A stretch of 64,000 nucleotides of DNA from Aequorivita sublithincola DSM 14238. Its GTDB lineage: Bacteria; Bacteroidota; Bacteroidia; Flavobacteriales; Flavobacteriaceae. The position numbers were made by a program, and so were the translations under genes. The notes below the pieces were generated by a model, which searched no databases, had not been told where the DNA came from, and saw nothing but the letters and a program-made list of their open reading frames with translations. Location of the stretch: positions 208,501-272,500 of the forward strand of contig NC_018013.1 of the NCBI RefSeq assembly GCF_000265385.1, written 5' to 3'. Shown here piece by piece: positions 9,901 to 17,960 of this stretch (position 1 is its first letter; every line of letters begins with the position of its first letter).

Positions 9901-12458
9901 TCACCTCGTAATAACGGTTTTGTATTTCGGAGCAAATTGGTTTGGCCTGTGGAAAGTATTTCCTCTATGGCATTAAACAAATCTGGTTCATTGGCGAGCG
10001 CACCGTGGGTTACACGTGAATAATAGACTGCATTAGCTTCAACAAGCTGTTTTGGAATTCCGGAGGCCCAGGTTACACTTTGATCTCCTTCACTTGTATA
10101 AAGGAAATACAGTTGTTTTTTCGGTGGAATTTCATCAAGATAGTAACCACAAGGAGTCATTTTATCTTTTCCAGCGATATAAACCATGCTTGAATAATCT
10201 ATGTCATCTCTTTTGTTTAGGATGTTATCGCGGTAATTTTTAAAATAATCAAGATCAGATTGAAGCGGTAGTGGCCAATCAGATTGTCCGAAATATTTAC
10301 GCATATTTTCCCAGGTTTCCATTTTTGCGAAATCGTTTTTCGGATCGGTTGTTAAAGGTAACAAAGCTAATATTCCCGGGAATTGAGAGAACATTTTAAG
10401 CAGCCCTTTTTTAGTATTAAAAAGATCTAATTTGCTTAACTTTTGAATTATAGCATCCTCTCCAAACAATACAGAAGGAATTCTAAACGAACCTCCAAGT
10501 GGCGATCCAAGAAAGAGCATTCTAAAGCCTTTTGAAGCTTTTAAGTCTTGCCAAGTATCGTCGTGATTAAGAATAAAATCACGCGCCAAAAGTCCGCCCA
10601 TTGAATGCCCAATAATCTTTATTGGTTGTCCAATTTTCAGTAAACTTTTAATTTTTATATTGAATTCACTGGCGCATTCTGGAAGTGGTTTTCGCCAATC
10701 GAAAGGAAATACTACTACATCATATTTGCCCGACAACCATTTATAAAGTTTATAATATGAAGTTTTTACAACGGAATCTGCAACAATTTTATTCACGTTA
10801 GAATACCCAAGTTTTATCAATCCACCAGTAAGAACTCGACCATAATGAAGCCATATCTCCTTGTCATTTTGTGTTAGGTTGGAACCCATAATTCCTGGGA
10901 GCAACACCACCATAGGCTTTCTGCCTGATGGTGGATCTGAGGAAGGATACAATTCACCAGATTCTACAAGAGCTCTATCGCTTCCGGGAATTTGATCTTG
11001 TGCAAAACTTTTAAAACCTGGAATAATTTGTCCTTCAGCAGTTTTAAGTACTAATTCTATCGCTTCTCGTGTCTTATCATTTTCAAAGTACTTAACGTGA
11101 TTTACATCGACTCCTTGGTCAAAGAAATATTGAATGTTGTCTTTACGTTTTACGCCTAAATACATAGAATCTGTATTCACAACTAAATCATTACGTTGCA
11201 TATAGAACAGTTTTCCAAGAATCACAAAAAGACCTTGTTTAGAAAAACTCAATTTTCCATTCCCCGAAATTATTGCCAAAGCTTGCCCGTTAATAGCGGT
11301 TGCTGGTGATGGATCATTCAATATTTTTATAAAGGGCGATTCGGGTCGTTGAGCTTCTACACCCGGAAGCACGTTTACGTCATCTTTACTTTCAACGGCT
11401 GCGGAAAGTAATTCTTTCAAAATATCTCCAAATGGACCTCCAACTATAGTTACCAAGTTAAAAAATACATTTAGTATATGATCCAATCTTTTTGAAGCCA
11501 GCTTTGTTCCTGCGGCGGGACAGCCAACTCGAATAAACTTAGCGACTGTTATTTTTTTGTCCCTAAAAATTTTGTTGAGTGCCTCTATATTTTTAATATC
11601 TTCTTCCCTATCGTCTTCCTTTTCCAGCAATGCAAGGTGGTTGCTTGTAAACCCTAGAGAAGATTCATCATTATCACTGCTATATTTATTCAAAATATCT
11701 CCAACAATTCCACCTCTAGAATGGGTAAGCAAATGCACCACGGAATTATTAGGAAGCATTTGGGCGAGTTTCACAACATTCAGCAATGGGCTCTCTGTAA
11801 GGGTTCTATGCTGAAAAGCAATTACGTTTTTACCATAAACCTCATGTAATGTATTCCAGACAGGAGTATTTTTCAAATCTTGAAACGCCCCAAAAGTGTC
11901 TGAGTTTGTTCCATGAATAAATAGAAAAAACGGACTGTTGGATGGTTTTCCATCAAAAGTTCCGAATTTAAAATCTTTATCAACAGTGAATAAACCTGCA
12001 CCGATTTTTAAAAAGTTTGTTGGGATAATAGAACTGTCTATTTCATTCTGCAAATGCTTGTCTTCAAGTTTTTCTGAGAGCTCTGCCACTCCTTTCCCTA
12101 TGGCCTTTTTTGCGAATACTTTTAAAAGTTTAAGGGCTATTTTACCGATAAGACCTCTTTCTGTTGAAGGTGCTTCCACAGAACTGGGCAGTACAAAAAT
12201 ATCGGGCTGCATATCGCGACTTCCAGGAGGTTTTAGAGCCGGATCAAGCTCAGGAAAAACTTCATGCATTGTGGACGCATCGCACATCCAAGTAGTGCCA
12301 TCAACAAGAACTAGGTGCAACAACTTATCATTTCCCTCTAGTTCGATTTCGTGCTGATTGGAAACATCTCTATTACTAGACTGTAAATCATAGACAATCG
12401 CTCCATCTTCATCGATTTCCTTACTACCATAAACTACAAGTTTTTTGATTGGTTCCAT
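6912..12458 (-). CDS. Giant protein: two alpha/beta-hydrolase modules, CHAT caspase-like protease domain, helical C-terminus
   Basis: A 1848-residue cytoplasmic protein without signal peptide. Residues about 170-460 form a first hydrolase module (HGTNS near 182, nucleophile-elbow-like THSRGG near 245). Residues about 510-850 form a second, LCAT-like module (LLPGIMGSN near 518, GHSMGG with Ser near 618). Residues about 880-1200 are a linker domain I cannot name (contains VVAGHFLNDG and LYPGEIGT). Residues about 1200-1440 are a CHAT domain with HMAGHG (His1304/1308) and VNCCHLG (Cys1349 in the catalytic position) ending in CYGDPFF. Residues about 1480-1790 are helical and TPR-like, followed by a Lys/Pro/Ser-rich tail. 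CHAT domains are caspase-like cysteine proteases or scaffolds, often in defence or cell-death systems; here substrate and trigger are unknown. It stands alone, with no partner gene close by. Confidence 0.8.
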   Translation of the reverse strand: MEPIKKLVVYGSKEIDEDGAIVYDLQSSNRDVSNQHEIELEGNDKLLHLVLVDGTTWMCDASTMHEVFPELDPALKPPGSRDMQPDIFVLPSSVEAPSTERGLIGKIALKLLKVFAKKAIGKGVAELSEKLEDKHLQNEIDSSIIPTNFLKIGAGLFTVDKDFKFGTFDGKPSNSPFFLFIHGTNSDTFGAFQDLKNTPVWNTLHEVYGKNVIAFQHRTLTESPLLNVVKLAQMLPNNSVVHLLTHSRGGIVGDILNKYSSDNDESSLGFTSNHLALLEKEDDREEDIKNIEALNKIFRDKKITVAKFIRVGCPAAGTKLASKRLDHILNVFFNLVTIVGGPFGDILKELLSAAVESKDDVNVLPGVEAQRPESPFIKILNDPSPATAINGQALAIISGNGKLSFSKQGLFVILGKLFYMQRNDLVVNTDSMYLGVKRKDNIQYFFDQGVDVNHVKYFENDKTREAIELVLKTAEGQIIPGFKSFAQDQIPGSDRALVESGELYPSSDPPSGRKPMVVLLPGIMGSNLTQNDKEIWLHYGRVLTGGLIKLGYSNVNKIVADSVVKTSYYKLYKWLSGKYDVVVFPFDWRKPLPECASEFNIKIKSLLKIGQPIKIIGHSMGGLLARDFILNHDDTWQDLKASKGFRMLFLGSPLGGSFRIPSVLFGEDAIIQKLSKLDLFNTKKGLLKMFSQFPGILALLPLTTDPKNDFAKMETWENMRKYFGQSDWPLPLQSDLDYFKNYRDNILNKRDDIDYSSMVYIAGKDKMTPCGYYLDEIPPKKQLYFLYTSEGDQSVTWASGIPKQLVEANAVYYSRVTHGALANEPDLFNAIEEILSTGQTNLLRNTKPLLRGEEKIFRAEPDIDFDLSESGLEKTILGLGGEIEPVGSEIPVTVTVSNGDLRYADYPVVAGHFLNDGVLYAEKSIDNYMEGSLTSKHRLGLYPGEIGTNAIFRKLNNSDYEGAIIVGLGEPDQLTSFQLSESIEQGVLNYLLIIRGADVPKKGIGISSLIIATGYGGLSVEGSLKAIIDGVNRANEKIKLLSDDGYKTVQHIEIVERYANRALNCMYVLNKIANKENSTYNIIIGNKRIKNLLGIQKRTPLDNAEDWWNRITIKYKEANEQTGEPSSMVFGSSTGDSREEENQLYSSTPLIDLFISEVSSSNQWSACTAKTLFELLIPNNLKEKLKRKGNISWILDTKTASYPWELLQDNTTNAKPLCINAGMIRQLSTKDYRINIKRVADKGALIIADPILDGFISQLPGAREEGMMVKDTLENVGYPTTHLIGTGAESIVKNFFCNDYSIIHMAGHGVYNSKFPNKSGMVIGKEIFLTVFEIKQMPVVPELVFVNCCHLGYTNSEDERFYQDRYKLAANIGTELISIGVKVVIAAGWAVNDAAALDFAQVFYSSMFAGYNFGDAVKNARNYIYEKHPGNNTWGAYQCYGDPFFKLKGISVGSGSWSPSYIVPQEAEIHLDNLLNQLQMATGTDNDHLTELNTILTAVDRDVFRTPQIIERVAKIYQELAMYIEANGNYEELLRKENAEFSFSCMEKYCNTRSKLYIREIFESENTSSESKKEAYQKIERVISDLTVLLFAGETGERHNLLGSVYKRLAMLASDSKKRVNAYKAAISHYERAYGNEFNSNKTYSLVNSIELGCLLVFNEAIKDGGEFIIEKEKYKLRSFSEAKQTLIDLENKLEERSNIDDLDYWDLIASLNIDLCLLLVVEDEKIESKWDEVTKNFKNIWRKAGSEAKKAAELEHLEFLTQSLNAVAGLKGEGYKSQKDLETRINELRAALSGVRKKLKSKTIVEVKTEAIPKAIETKSIPIAKGKKSQSKPKPDSKPKPKPNTKK
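6983..7003. repeat. Copy of a dispersed palindromic repeat inside the CHAT gene tail
   Basis: Twenty of 21 bases equal the intergenic stretch 25306-25326 (core TAGCTATCGG, then ATCGATTTCG; the one difference is G at 6993 for A at 25316). Here it encodes the Lys/Ile/Pro-rich C-terminal tail of the giant hydrolase-CHAT protein, suggesting that an intergenic repeat has been captured into coding sequence. Confidence 0.6.
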
Positions 12459-12791
12459 ATTATTGGGTATTAGGTTATTTTAAAAAATAGATTGGCCTTT
12501 CTTAATGGAAAAAGCTGAATTTTAGCATACAATGCTCAAATACAACAGTTTGAATGAACTTTAATTTTACGGTTAAATTAATTAACCCAAACATAAAGTA
12601 CTGGCCAATAAGCACTTGATTAAAAAAGAGAATGTTTCGTGAGGAAATTAAAAGTTACAATAATTTTTTAAATTCTATCATAATTTTATTGGTTGAATTT
12701 TTTTGTGCTTAAAAGAATATTTAACCACTTCATAAAATTTTAAATGGTTTCCAGATTTATAACTTAATTTCAGTATCTTTTTGAAAACAAA
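12459..12791. other. Divergent intergenic region, no gene
   Basis: A 333-base AT-rich spacer between the divergently transcribed giant CHAT gene and the sugar dehydrogenase gene. I see no reading frame of note, RNA gene or convincing consensus promoter; a TATCTTTTT just before the dehydrogenase start is a weak -7 candidate. Confidence 0.5.
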
Positions 12792-13916
12792 ATGAATATG
12801 AAAAAGTACATTTTTTTGGCAACAATATTCGCTGTTCTCACCTCTTGCGCTCAACAAAAAAAGAAAAGTGATGTTGCACTAAAAACAGAGCCACAATCCT
12901 ATAAAATTGAAGAAGCGGTTAAGGATCTTTCCAACCCTTGGGGAATGACTTGGTTGCCCGACGGAAGTATGCTTATTACCGAAAAAGATGGACGACTAAT
13001 ACATTTTAAAAATGATAAAAAGACCGAAATAGCAAATGTTCCAAAAGTTTACAACAGCGGACAAGGCGGTTTGCTTGATATTGAATTGCATCCAAACTAT
13101 AAAGAAAACGGTTGGATTTATATGACTTATGCTTCAGAAGAAGGGGGTGGCAATGGCGGACACACAGCTTTGATGCGTTGCAAATTAGAAAGTAATTCAC
13201 TCACAAATATTGAAACACTCTACAAAGCCACACCCAACACAACTGCAGGACAACACTTTGGTTCCCGGATTGAGTTTGACAACGAAGGTTTTGTATATTT
13301 TTCTATTGGCGAACGTGGCGAACGAGAAGTGAATCCGCAAGACATAACTCGCGATGGCGGAAAAATCTACAGATTGAACGATGATGGAAGCATCCCAACT
13401 GACAATCCCTTTTATAACGAACCGAATGCCAAAAAAGCAATTTACACCTACGGAAACCGAAATCCACAAGGAATGGCAAAGCATCCCGAAACTGGAAAAA
13501 TCTGGATGCACGAACACGGCCCAAAAGGTGGCGACGAAATAAACATCGTAAAAAAAGGCGCAAATTACGGCTGGGTGACGGTTACATATGGTATTAATTA
13601 TAGCGGTACAAAAATAACAGATGAAAAAATTAAAGAAGGAATAGAACCGCCCGTTTATTATTGGGTTCCATCCATCGCTCCTTGCGGAATGGCGTTTGTA
13701 ACTGGCAATAAATATCCGCAGTGGGAAGGGAAGTTATTGGTTGGCTCCTTAAAATTTTCTTATGTTGAATTACTTACTTTGCAAGGCGACAAAGTAACAA
13801 ACCGAGAGAAAATCGCGCAAGATATCGGCCGCGTTCGAAACGTAAAAATGGGACCCGATGGATTGATTTATATTGCTGTAGAAGGACAAGGAATATTTAG
13901 ATTAATTCCTGAATAA
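12792..13916 (+). CDS. PQQ-dependent sugar (aldose) dehydrogenase, lipoprotein
   Basis: A 374-residue exported protein of the soluble glucose/sorbosone dehydrogenase family, a six-bladed beta-propeller that oxidises aldoses with pyrroloquinoline quinone. The lipobox LTSCA near residues 15-19 indicates a lipoprotein. Family signatures include NPWGMTWLPDG at the first blade, HFGSRIEFD, GNRNPQGMA, HEHGPKGGDEIN and the C-terminal GRVRNVKMGPDGLIY; the acidic and histidine residues in HEHGPKGG typically contact calcium and PQQ. Length fits YliI-type proteins. Start: the first ATG (MNMKK) is used; an ATG two codons later is equally possible. No PQQ-synthesis genes are visible nearby. Confidence 0.88.
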   Translation: MNMKKYIFLATIFAVLTSCAQQKKKSDVALKTEPQSYKIEEAVKDLSNPWGMTWLPDGSMLITEKDGRLIHFKNDKKTEIANVPKVYNSGQGGLLDIELHPNYKENGWIYMTYASEEGGGNGGHTALMRCKLESNSLTNIETLYKATPNTTAGQHFGSRIEFDNEGFVYFSIGERGEREVNPQDITRDGGKIYRLNDDGSIPTDNPFYNEPNAKKAIYTYGNRNPQGMAKHPETGKIWMHEHGPKGGDEINIVKKGANYGWVTVTYGINYSGTKITDEKIKEGIEPPVYYWVPSIAPCGMAFVTGNKYPQWEGKLLVGSLKFSYVELLTLQGDKVTNREKIAQDIGRVRNVKMGPDGLIYIAVEGQGIFRLIPE

Positions 13917-13922
13917 AATATA

Positions 13923-13974
13923 AACCAAAAATTCACGAATGACTTTCTAAAAAAAATTCGAGAATTCTTGGTTT
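13923..13974. repeat. Palindromic ATTCACGAAT repeat between convergent genes
   Basis: AACCAAAAATTCACGAAT is followed after about 16 bases by ATTCGAGAATTCTTGGTT, its reverse complement with two mismatches. It lies between the convergent sugar dehydrogenase and signal peptidase genes, where a hairpin followed by T-runs can end both transcripts. A relative sits at 55092-55144. Confidence 0.65.
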
Positions 13975-13982
13975 TTTAAAAT

Positions 13983-15548
13983 TTACTTTTTAACTCCTTT
14001 TTTCCTTTTTCTCCAGAAATCATAAGCGAACCAACCGATTACCAGAATCACGAAATACATTAAGTATGAAACTGGTTTACCACTTCCACCAACGGTTGTG
14101 AATAGACGTTCCCAACGTACTTTTTTATTGATTCCATCCCAGCTCATCCATACAAAAACAGGTTTTCCAACAACGTGGTTGAAGGGTACAAAACCCCAAG
14201 TTCTAGCGTCTTCACTGTTATTTCGGTTGTCACCCATCATCCAATAATAATCCATTTTGAAGGTGTAATTGGTTAACGCCTTTCCGTTCAACAAAACTTC
14301 AGTGCCAGATTGGGTGATTTTATTGTCAATTCCTAGTTCACTTCCTTCGTAAACTTCAATCACACGTTTGTATAATGGTAGCGTTTCAGGAGTGATGGAA
14401 ACGGTTGCGCCTTTCTTCGGAATATATAAAGGTCCAAAAAAATCGTTGTTCCAAGTATAGTTGTGGTTGTTTGGAAAAATGCTTTGATCCCATTGCCCCT
14501 TTTCACCACGCATGCGTGTAATTTCAACCACATTTGGGTTGTTTTTCAGCAAATTCAGAGATTCTTCTGAAATAGCTGCAAATCTATATGCGCTACTATT
14601 ACTATCGTAGCCGTACCTATCGGTTATATTGTAGCGGTTATGAAGCATTTCCGGGTTTAGCTGTCCATTTACTTTTACTTCATAAGAAAACTGAATTCTT
14701 GCACGATCTGGCAAATCATTCTTTTTTCCGTTGATGAAAACATATCCGTCTCGAACTTCCAAAGAATCACCTGGCAACGCAACGCAACGCTTTACATAGT
14801 TCGATTTCTTATCGATCGGCTTGTAATAATATTTTCCATCACCGTACTGCTGAAAAGCATTCACTGTATCTACAGGCCAGTTAAAAACTACAATATCATT
14901 ATGTTTTATATCCTGAAAACCAGGAAGTCTAAAATATGGAATTTGTGGTTCTGTAAGGTATGATTTTGAATGAACCACCGGAATTGTATCGTGCACCATC
15001 GGAAAAGCAATTGGCGTCATTGGCGCCCGCGCACCGTAATGAAACTTACTCACAAAAAGAAAATCACCAACCAACAATGTTTTTTCCAAAGAGGAAGTTG
15101 GAATCGTAAACGGTTGCATTACATAAGTATGAACAATCGTGGCAGCAACGACCGCAAATAAAATAGAACTAACCCACTCTCCTGTTGAAGTTCGTGGTTT
15201 AAGACTTCTATCTTTTATATGAGTTACTTTTTTAGTATAGTTTATGTAGTAAATATATAGTCCCAAAGTCAAGATTCCCAAAACGGTATCGGTTGTAGAA
15301 TTTCGTCCAAAACTGCGAAGCGTTTCTACCCAAAGAACTGGAAACATAATTAAATTCACAATAGGAACGAAAAGTAAAATTGTCCACCACCACGGACGGT
15401 TTATGATTTTCATCAAAATCACTGCGTTGTAAACTGGAACTGCAGCTTCCCAAGCTTTTCTACCTGCTATTTGGTATAACCTCCAAGTCCCAGCAAAATG
15501 GATTACTTGAACTATTAAGAAAAATAAAAACCAACCTGTCCAACTCAT
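13983..15548 (-). CDS. lepB: Signal peptidase I
   Basis: A 521-residue S26 peptidase that removes Sec/Tat signal peptides at the membrane surface, using a Ser-Lys dyad. The N-terminal part contains several membrane segments (residues about 1-75 and 125-145). The nucleophile serine lies in TIPTSSLEKTLLVGD, the general-base lysine in YVKRCVALPGD, and the conserved MGDNRNNSEDAR box follows. A last membrane helix precedes a basic tail (WRKRKKGVKK). It is longer than E. coli LepB because of an insertion between the dyad boxes, normal in Flavobacteriia. It is the last gene of the parA-parB-DUF5683-dapB-lepB block. Confidence 0.95.
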   Translation of the reverse strand: MSWTGWFLFFLIVQVIHFAGTWRLYQIAGRKAWEAAVPVYNAVILMKIINRPWWWTILLFVPIVNLIMFPVLWVETLRSFGRNSTTDTVLGILTLGLYIYYINYTKKVTHIKDRSLKPRTSTGEWVSSILFAVVAATIVHTYVMQPFTIPTSSLEKTLLVGDFLFVSKFHYGARAPMTPIAFPMVHDTIPVVHSKSYLTEPQIPYFRLPGFQDIKHNDIVVFNWPVDTVNAFQQYGDGKYYYKPIDKKSNYVKRCVALPGDSLEVRDGYVFINGKKNDLPDRARIQFSYEVKVNGQLNPEMLHNRYNITDRYGYDSNSSAYRFAAISEESLNLLKNNPNVVEITRMRGEKGQWDQSIFPNNHNYTWNNDFFGPLYIPKKGATVSITPETLPLYKRVIEVYEGSELGIDNKITQSGTEVLLNGKALTNYTFKMDYYWMMGDNRNNSEDARTWGFVPFNHVVGKPVFVWMSWDGINKKVRWERLFTTVGGSGKPVSYLMYFVILVIGWFAYDFWRKRKKGVKK

Positions 15549-15579
15549 TTTTAAATATGTTAATTGTTAAATGTTAATG

Positions 15580-15608
15580 GGGCCCTTCGACTGCGCTCAG
15601 GTTGACAT
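15580..15608. repeat. Dispersed repeat fragment CTTCGACTGCGCTCAG
   Basis: The segment containing CTTCGACTGCGCTCAG followed by GTTGACA matches a widespread Bacteroidota intergenic repeat. A relative with CTTCGACTTAGCTCAG on the minus strand lies at 26173-26188. It sits in the spacer between dapB and lepB. Confidence 0.55.
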
Positions 15609-15646
15609 CTTCGTTAATTTGTGATTGGAAAATCTTCAATCGTCAA

Positions 15647-16354
15647 TCAAAATTCGTCAATCCTTAGCACATCTTTCATTGTAAAAATACCTTTTTTATC
15701 TTTTAGCCATTCCGCTGCTAAAATTGCACCTTTTGCGAAACCTTCGCGGCTGTGTGCTTCGTGTACAAATGAAATAGTATCTATCTCTGAATCGTAAGAA
15801 ACTAAATGCGTTCCCTTTACGTCTTCTTCCCTTTTCGCGATGATATTCAGACTATTTTCTTCGGAAGTATTTAGCTTCCAATTCTTTTTATTACTGTGTT
15901 TTAAAATTCCTTCGGCAATCGTAATTGCTGTTCCGCTTGGCGCATCTTTCTTTTCAAGATGATGTATTTCTTCAACTGAAACATTGTATTCCTTCCAAGG
16001 AGCCATCAACTTTGCGGCGTATTCGTTGATACTGAAAAAAAGATTAACTCCTATGCTGAAGTTGGACGCAGAGATGAAACTTCCGTTACGTTTTTCACAT
16101 AACTTTACCATTTCATCATATTTTTCAAGCCAGCCTGTTGTGCCTGAAACTACAGGAATTCGAGCTTCCAATGCTTTCGAAATATTTTTAACAGCAGCTT
16201 CAGGTGAAGAAAATTCTATGGCAACCTCAGCATCTTCAAAATTTCCTTCGGAAGAATCTATGCTACTTTTAAAGACTACAGAATGTCCTTTTTCTAAAGC
16301 CAACCTTTCAATGGTTTTACCCATTTTTCCGTAACCAAGAAGTGCTATTTTCAT
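15647..16354 (-). CDS. dapB: 4-hydroxy-tetrahydrodipicolinate reductase
   Basis: A 235-residue cytoplasmic enzyme of the diaminopimelate/lysine pathway that reduces hydroxy-tetrahydrodipicolinate with NAD(P)H. The N-terminal Rossmann motif ALLGYGKMGKTIE, the central SGTTGW and SNFSIGVN segments, and the substrate-binding EIHHLEKKDAPSGTA box are all present. The protein is slightly shorter than the 270-residue E. coli enzyme, as usual in Bacteroidota. It is third to last in the parAB-lepB block, upstream of signal peptidase I. Confidence 0.95.
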   Translation of the reverse strand: MKIALLGYGKMGKTIERLALEKGHSVVFKSSIDSSEGNFEDAEVAIEFSSPEAAVKNISKALEARIPVVSGTTGWLEKYDEMVKLCEKRNGSFISASNFSIGVNLFFSINEYAAKLMAPWKEYNVSVEEIHHLEKKDAPSGTAITIAEGILKHSNKKNWKLNTSEENSLNIIAKREEDVKGTHLVSYDSEIDTISFVHEAHSREGFAKGAILAAEWLKDKKGIFTMKDVLRIDEF

Positions 16355-16489
16355 AAGTTAAATGACAGGTGACGGATGACCGAAGACGAATGGCGGAAAA
16401 CGGAAATTCTAAAATATTGATTCTTGATTCTTTGTTCTTTCATCTTTGTTCTTTTTTCTTTCTACCAACTGTCCACTATCCACTACCAA

Positions 16490-17071
16490 CTACTTAAACC
16501 GATACGTCAGCGACATTCCATATTGCGGCGCTGCATTAAACTGATTATAATCAAAATTGGGTTGGAGCGAAAGGTCTTCACTTACTTCATATTGCCTTAA
16601 ATGCGCATCTACATTGGCATCTACAACGTTCAACAAATAGAATACTACTGTTACAATAACGCTATAGCTTTTGTTTTTCTGAGCGGTTTTCTGAGCGTTT
16701 ATTAAACGGTCTGTAGAAACACCTTGAAATTCATCATCCGTGTAACCGGCAAGTCTTCTTTTGTAAGCATCACGGAAACGAGTATAATCATCATCTTGCT
16801 GCTTGTAAAAATAAACTCCAGCCGCCATTCCTGCATAAATGATAGGAATTTTCCAATATCGTTTGTTATAAACTTGCCCTAAACCTGGAACTACCGCAGA
16901 ATAAAAAGCAGCTTTTGCAGGTGCCAGCGGATTGTATTCTTCCTGTGGCAAAAGTGAATCGTTTACCACGATTACTCTTTCATCCTTTTTCACTGTTAAA
17001 GAATCAGATGTCTGCGCGAACAGTGTTGTGGCGAAGATTAAAAAAAAAATATGTAGGAATCTATTTTTCAC
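16490..17071 (-). CDS. DUF5683 domain membrane protein
   Basis: A 193-residue exported protein of unknown function found beside parB in many Flavobacteriia. It has a signal peptide (MKNRFLHIFFLIFATTLFAQ) and, after about residue 50, the DUF5683 core with KAAFYSAVVPGLGQVYN and a hydrophobic helix IPIIYAGMAAGVYFY. A second hydrophobic segment (VIVTVVFYLLNVVDANVDAHL) follows. The start overlaps the 3' end of parB by 11 bases, so the two are probably translated together. Function is unknown; a role in the envelope is inferred from the leader and membrane segments. Confidence 0.85.
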   Translation of the reverse strand: MKNRFLHIFFLIFATTLFAQTSDSLTVKKDERVIVVNDSLLPQEEYNPLAPAKAAFYSAVVPGLGQVYNKRYWKIPIIYAGMAAGVYFYKQQDDDYTRFRDAYKRRLAGYTDDEFQGVSTDRLINAQKTAQKNKSYSVIVTVVFYLLNVVDANVDAHLRQYEVSEDLSLQPNFDYNQFNAAPQYGMSLTYRFK

Positions 17072-17960
17072 TTTTAATTAGCTTCAAAATACGTTCGAAG
17101 TCTTCTTTATTCTTAAAAGGAACAACGAGTTGCCCTTTTCCCGATTTAGAAACTTTCACTTCAACAGAAGTTTCAAAAAGATCAGTCAATTCTTTCTTTG
17201 CTTTTTTGGCGAAAGGAGGTGCGCTCGTTTTTTCAGTTGCGGTCTTTTGGTTTGGATTTTTATAATTTCGAACCAAAGCTTCGGTATCGCGAACGGAAAG
17301 GTTTTGACTTAAAATCTTTTCGTAAATATCAAGTTGGTCGCTTAAATCGTCAACATTTATCAATGCTCGACCGTGGCCCATGCTGATGAAACCGTCGCGC
17401 ATTCCGGTTTGGATGATTGGATCCAATTTCAGCAAACGCAAGTAATTGGCGATTGTGGAACGGTTCTTCCCTACCCTGTCGCTAAGTTCTTCTTGAGTAA
17501 CGTTTATTTCTTCAATTAAACGTTGGTATGAAAGTGCAATTTCAATAGGATCTAAATCTTGACGCTGGATGTTTTCAACCAGAGCCATTTCCAAAGATTC
17601 CTGATCGTTCGCAATACGAATATATGCAGGAATGGTTTCTAACCCAACCAATTTTGAAGCCCGAAAACGGCGTTCGCCACTTACCAATTGGTATTTATTG
17701 AAATCTAATTTACGAACCGTAATTGGTTGAATAACGCCAAGTTCCTTTATAGATGAAGCCAATTCACGAAGCGATTCTTCATTAAAACTGGTTCGTGGCT
17801 GAAAAGGATTTACTTCAATACTACCTAAATCCAACTCCACGATACTGCCAACAACCTTATCCGCATTTTTATCGGAAGCCGATTTTATATCGTTGGAAGG
17901 ATCTTTCAACAATGCTGAAAGTCCGCGGCCTAAGGCTTGTTTTTTGGTCGCTTTCGCCAT
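17061..17960 (-). CDS. parB: Chromosome-partitioning protein ParB
   Basis: A 299-residue centromere-binding CTPase. The order is: basic N-terminus with the ALGRGLSALL motif that stimulates ParA, a ParB/Srx CTP-binding domain with the NPFQPR and GERRFRAS boxes (about residues 50-140), a helix-turn-helix region (TQEELSDRVGKNRSTIANYLRL) that binds parS, and a C-terminal dimerisation segment. It starts one base after the parA stop. I searched by eye for the TGTTTCACGTGAAACA parS motif and did not find it in the window. Confidence 0.95.
   Translation of the reverse strand: MAKATKKQALGRGLSALLKDPSNDIKSASDKNADKVVGSIVELDLGSIEVNPFQPRTSFNEESLRELASSIKELGVIQPITVRKLDFNKYQLVSGERRFRASKLVGLETIPAYIRIANDQESLEMALVENIQRQDLDPIEIALSYQRLIEEINVTQEELSDRVGKNRSTIANYLRLLKLDPIIQTGMRDGFISMGHGRALINVDDLSDQLDIYEKILSQNLSVRDTEALVRNYKNPNQKTATEKTSAPPFAKKAKKELTDLFETSVEVKVSKSGKGQLVVPFKNKEDFERILKLIKSEK

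Noticed and set aside
6912..12458. CRISPR-linked (Craspase-like) or gasdermin-linked protease
   Set aside because: No repeat array, cas gene or gasdermin-like gene occurs anywhere in the window.
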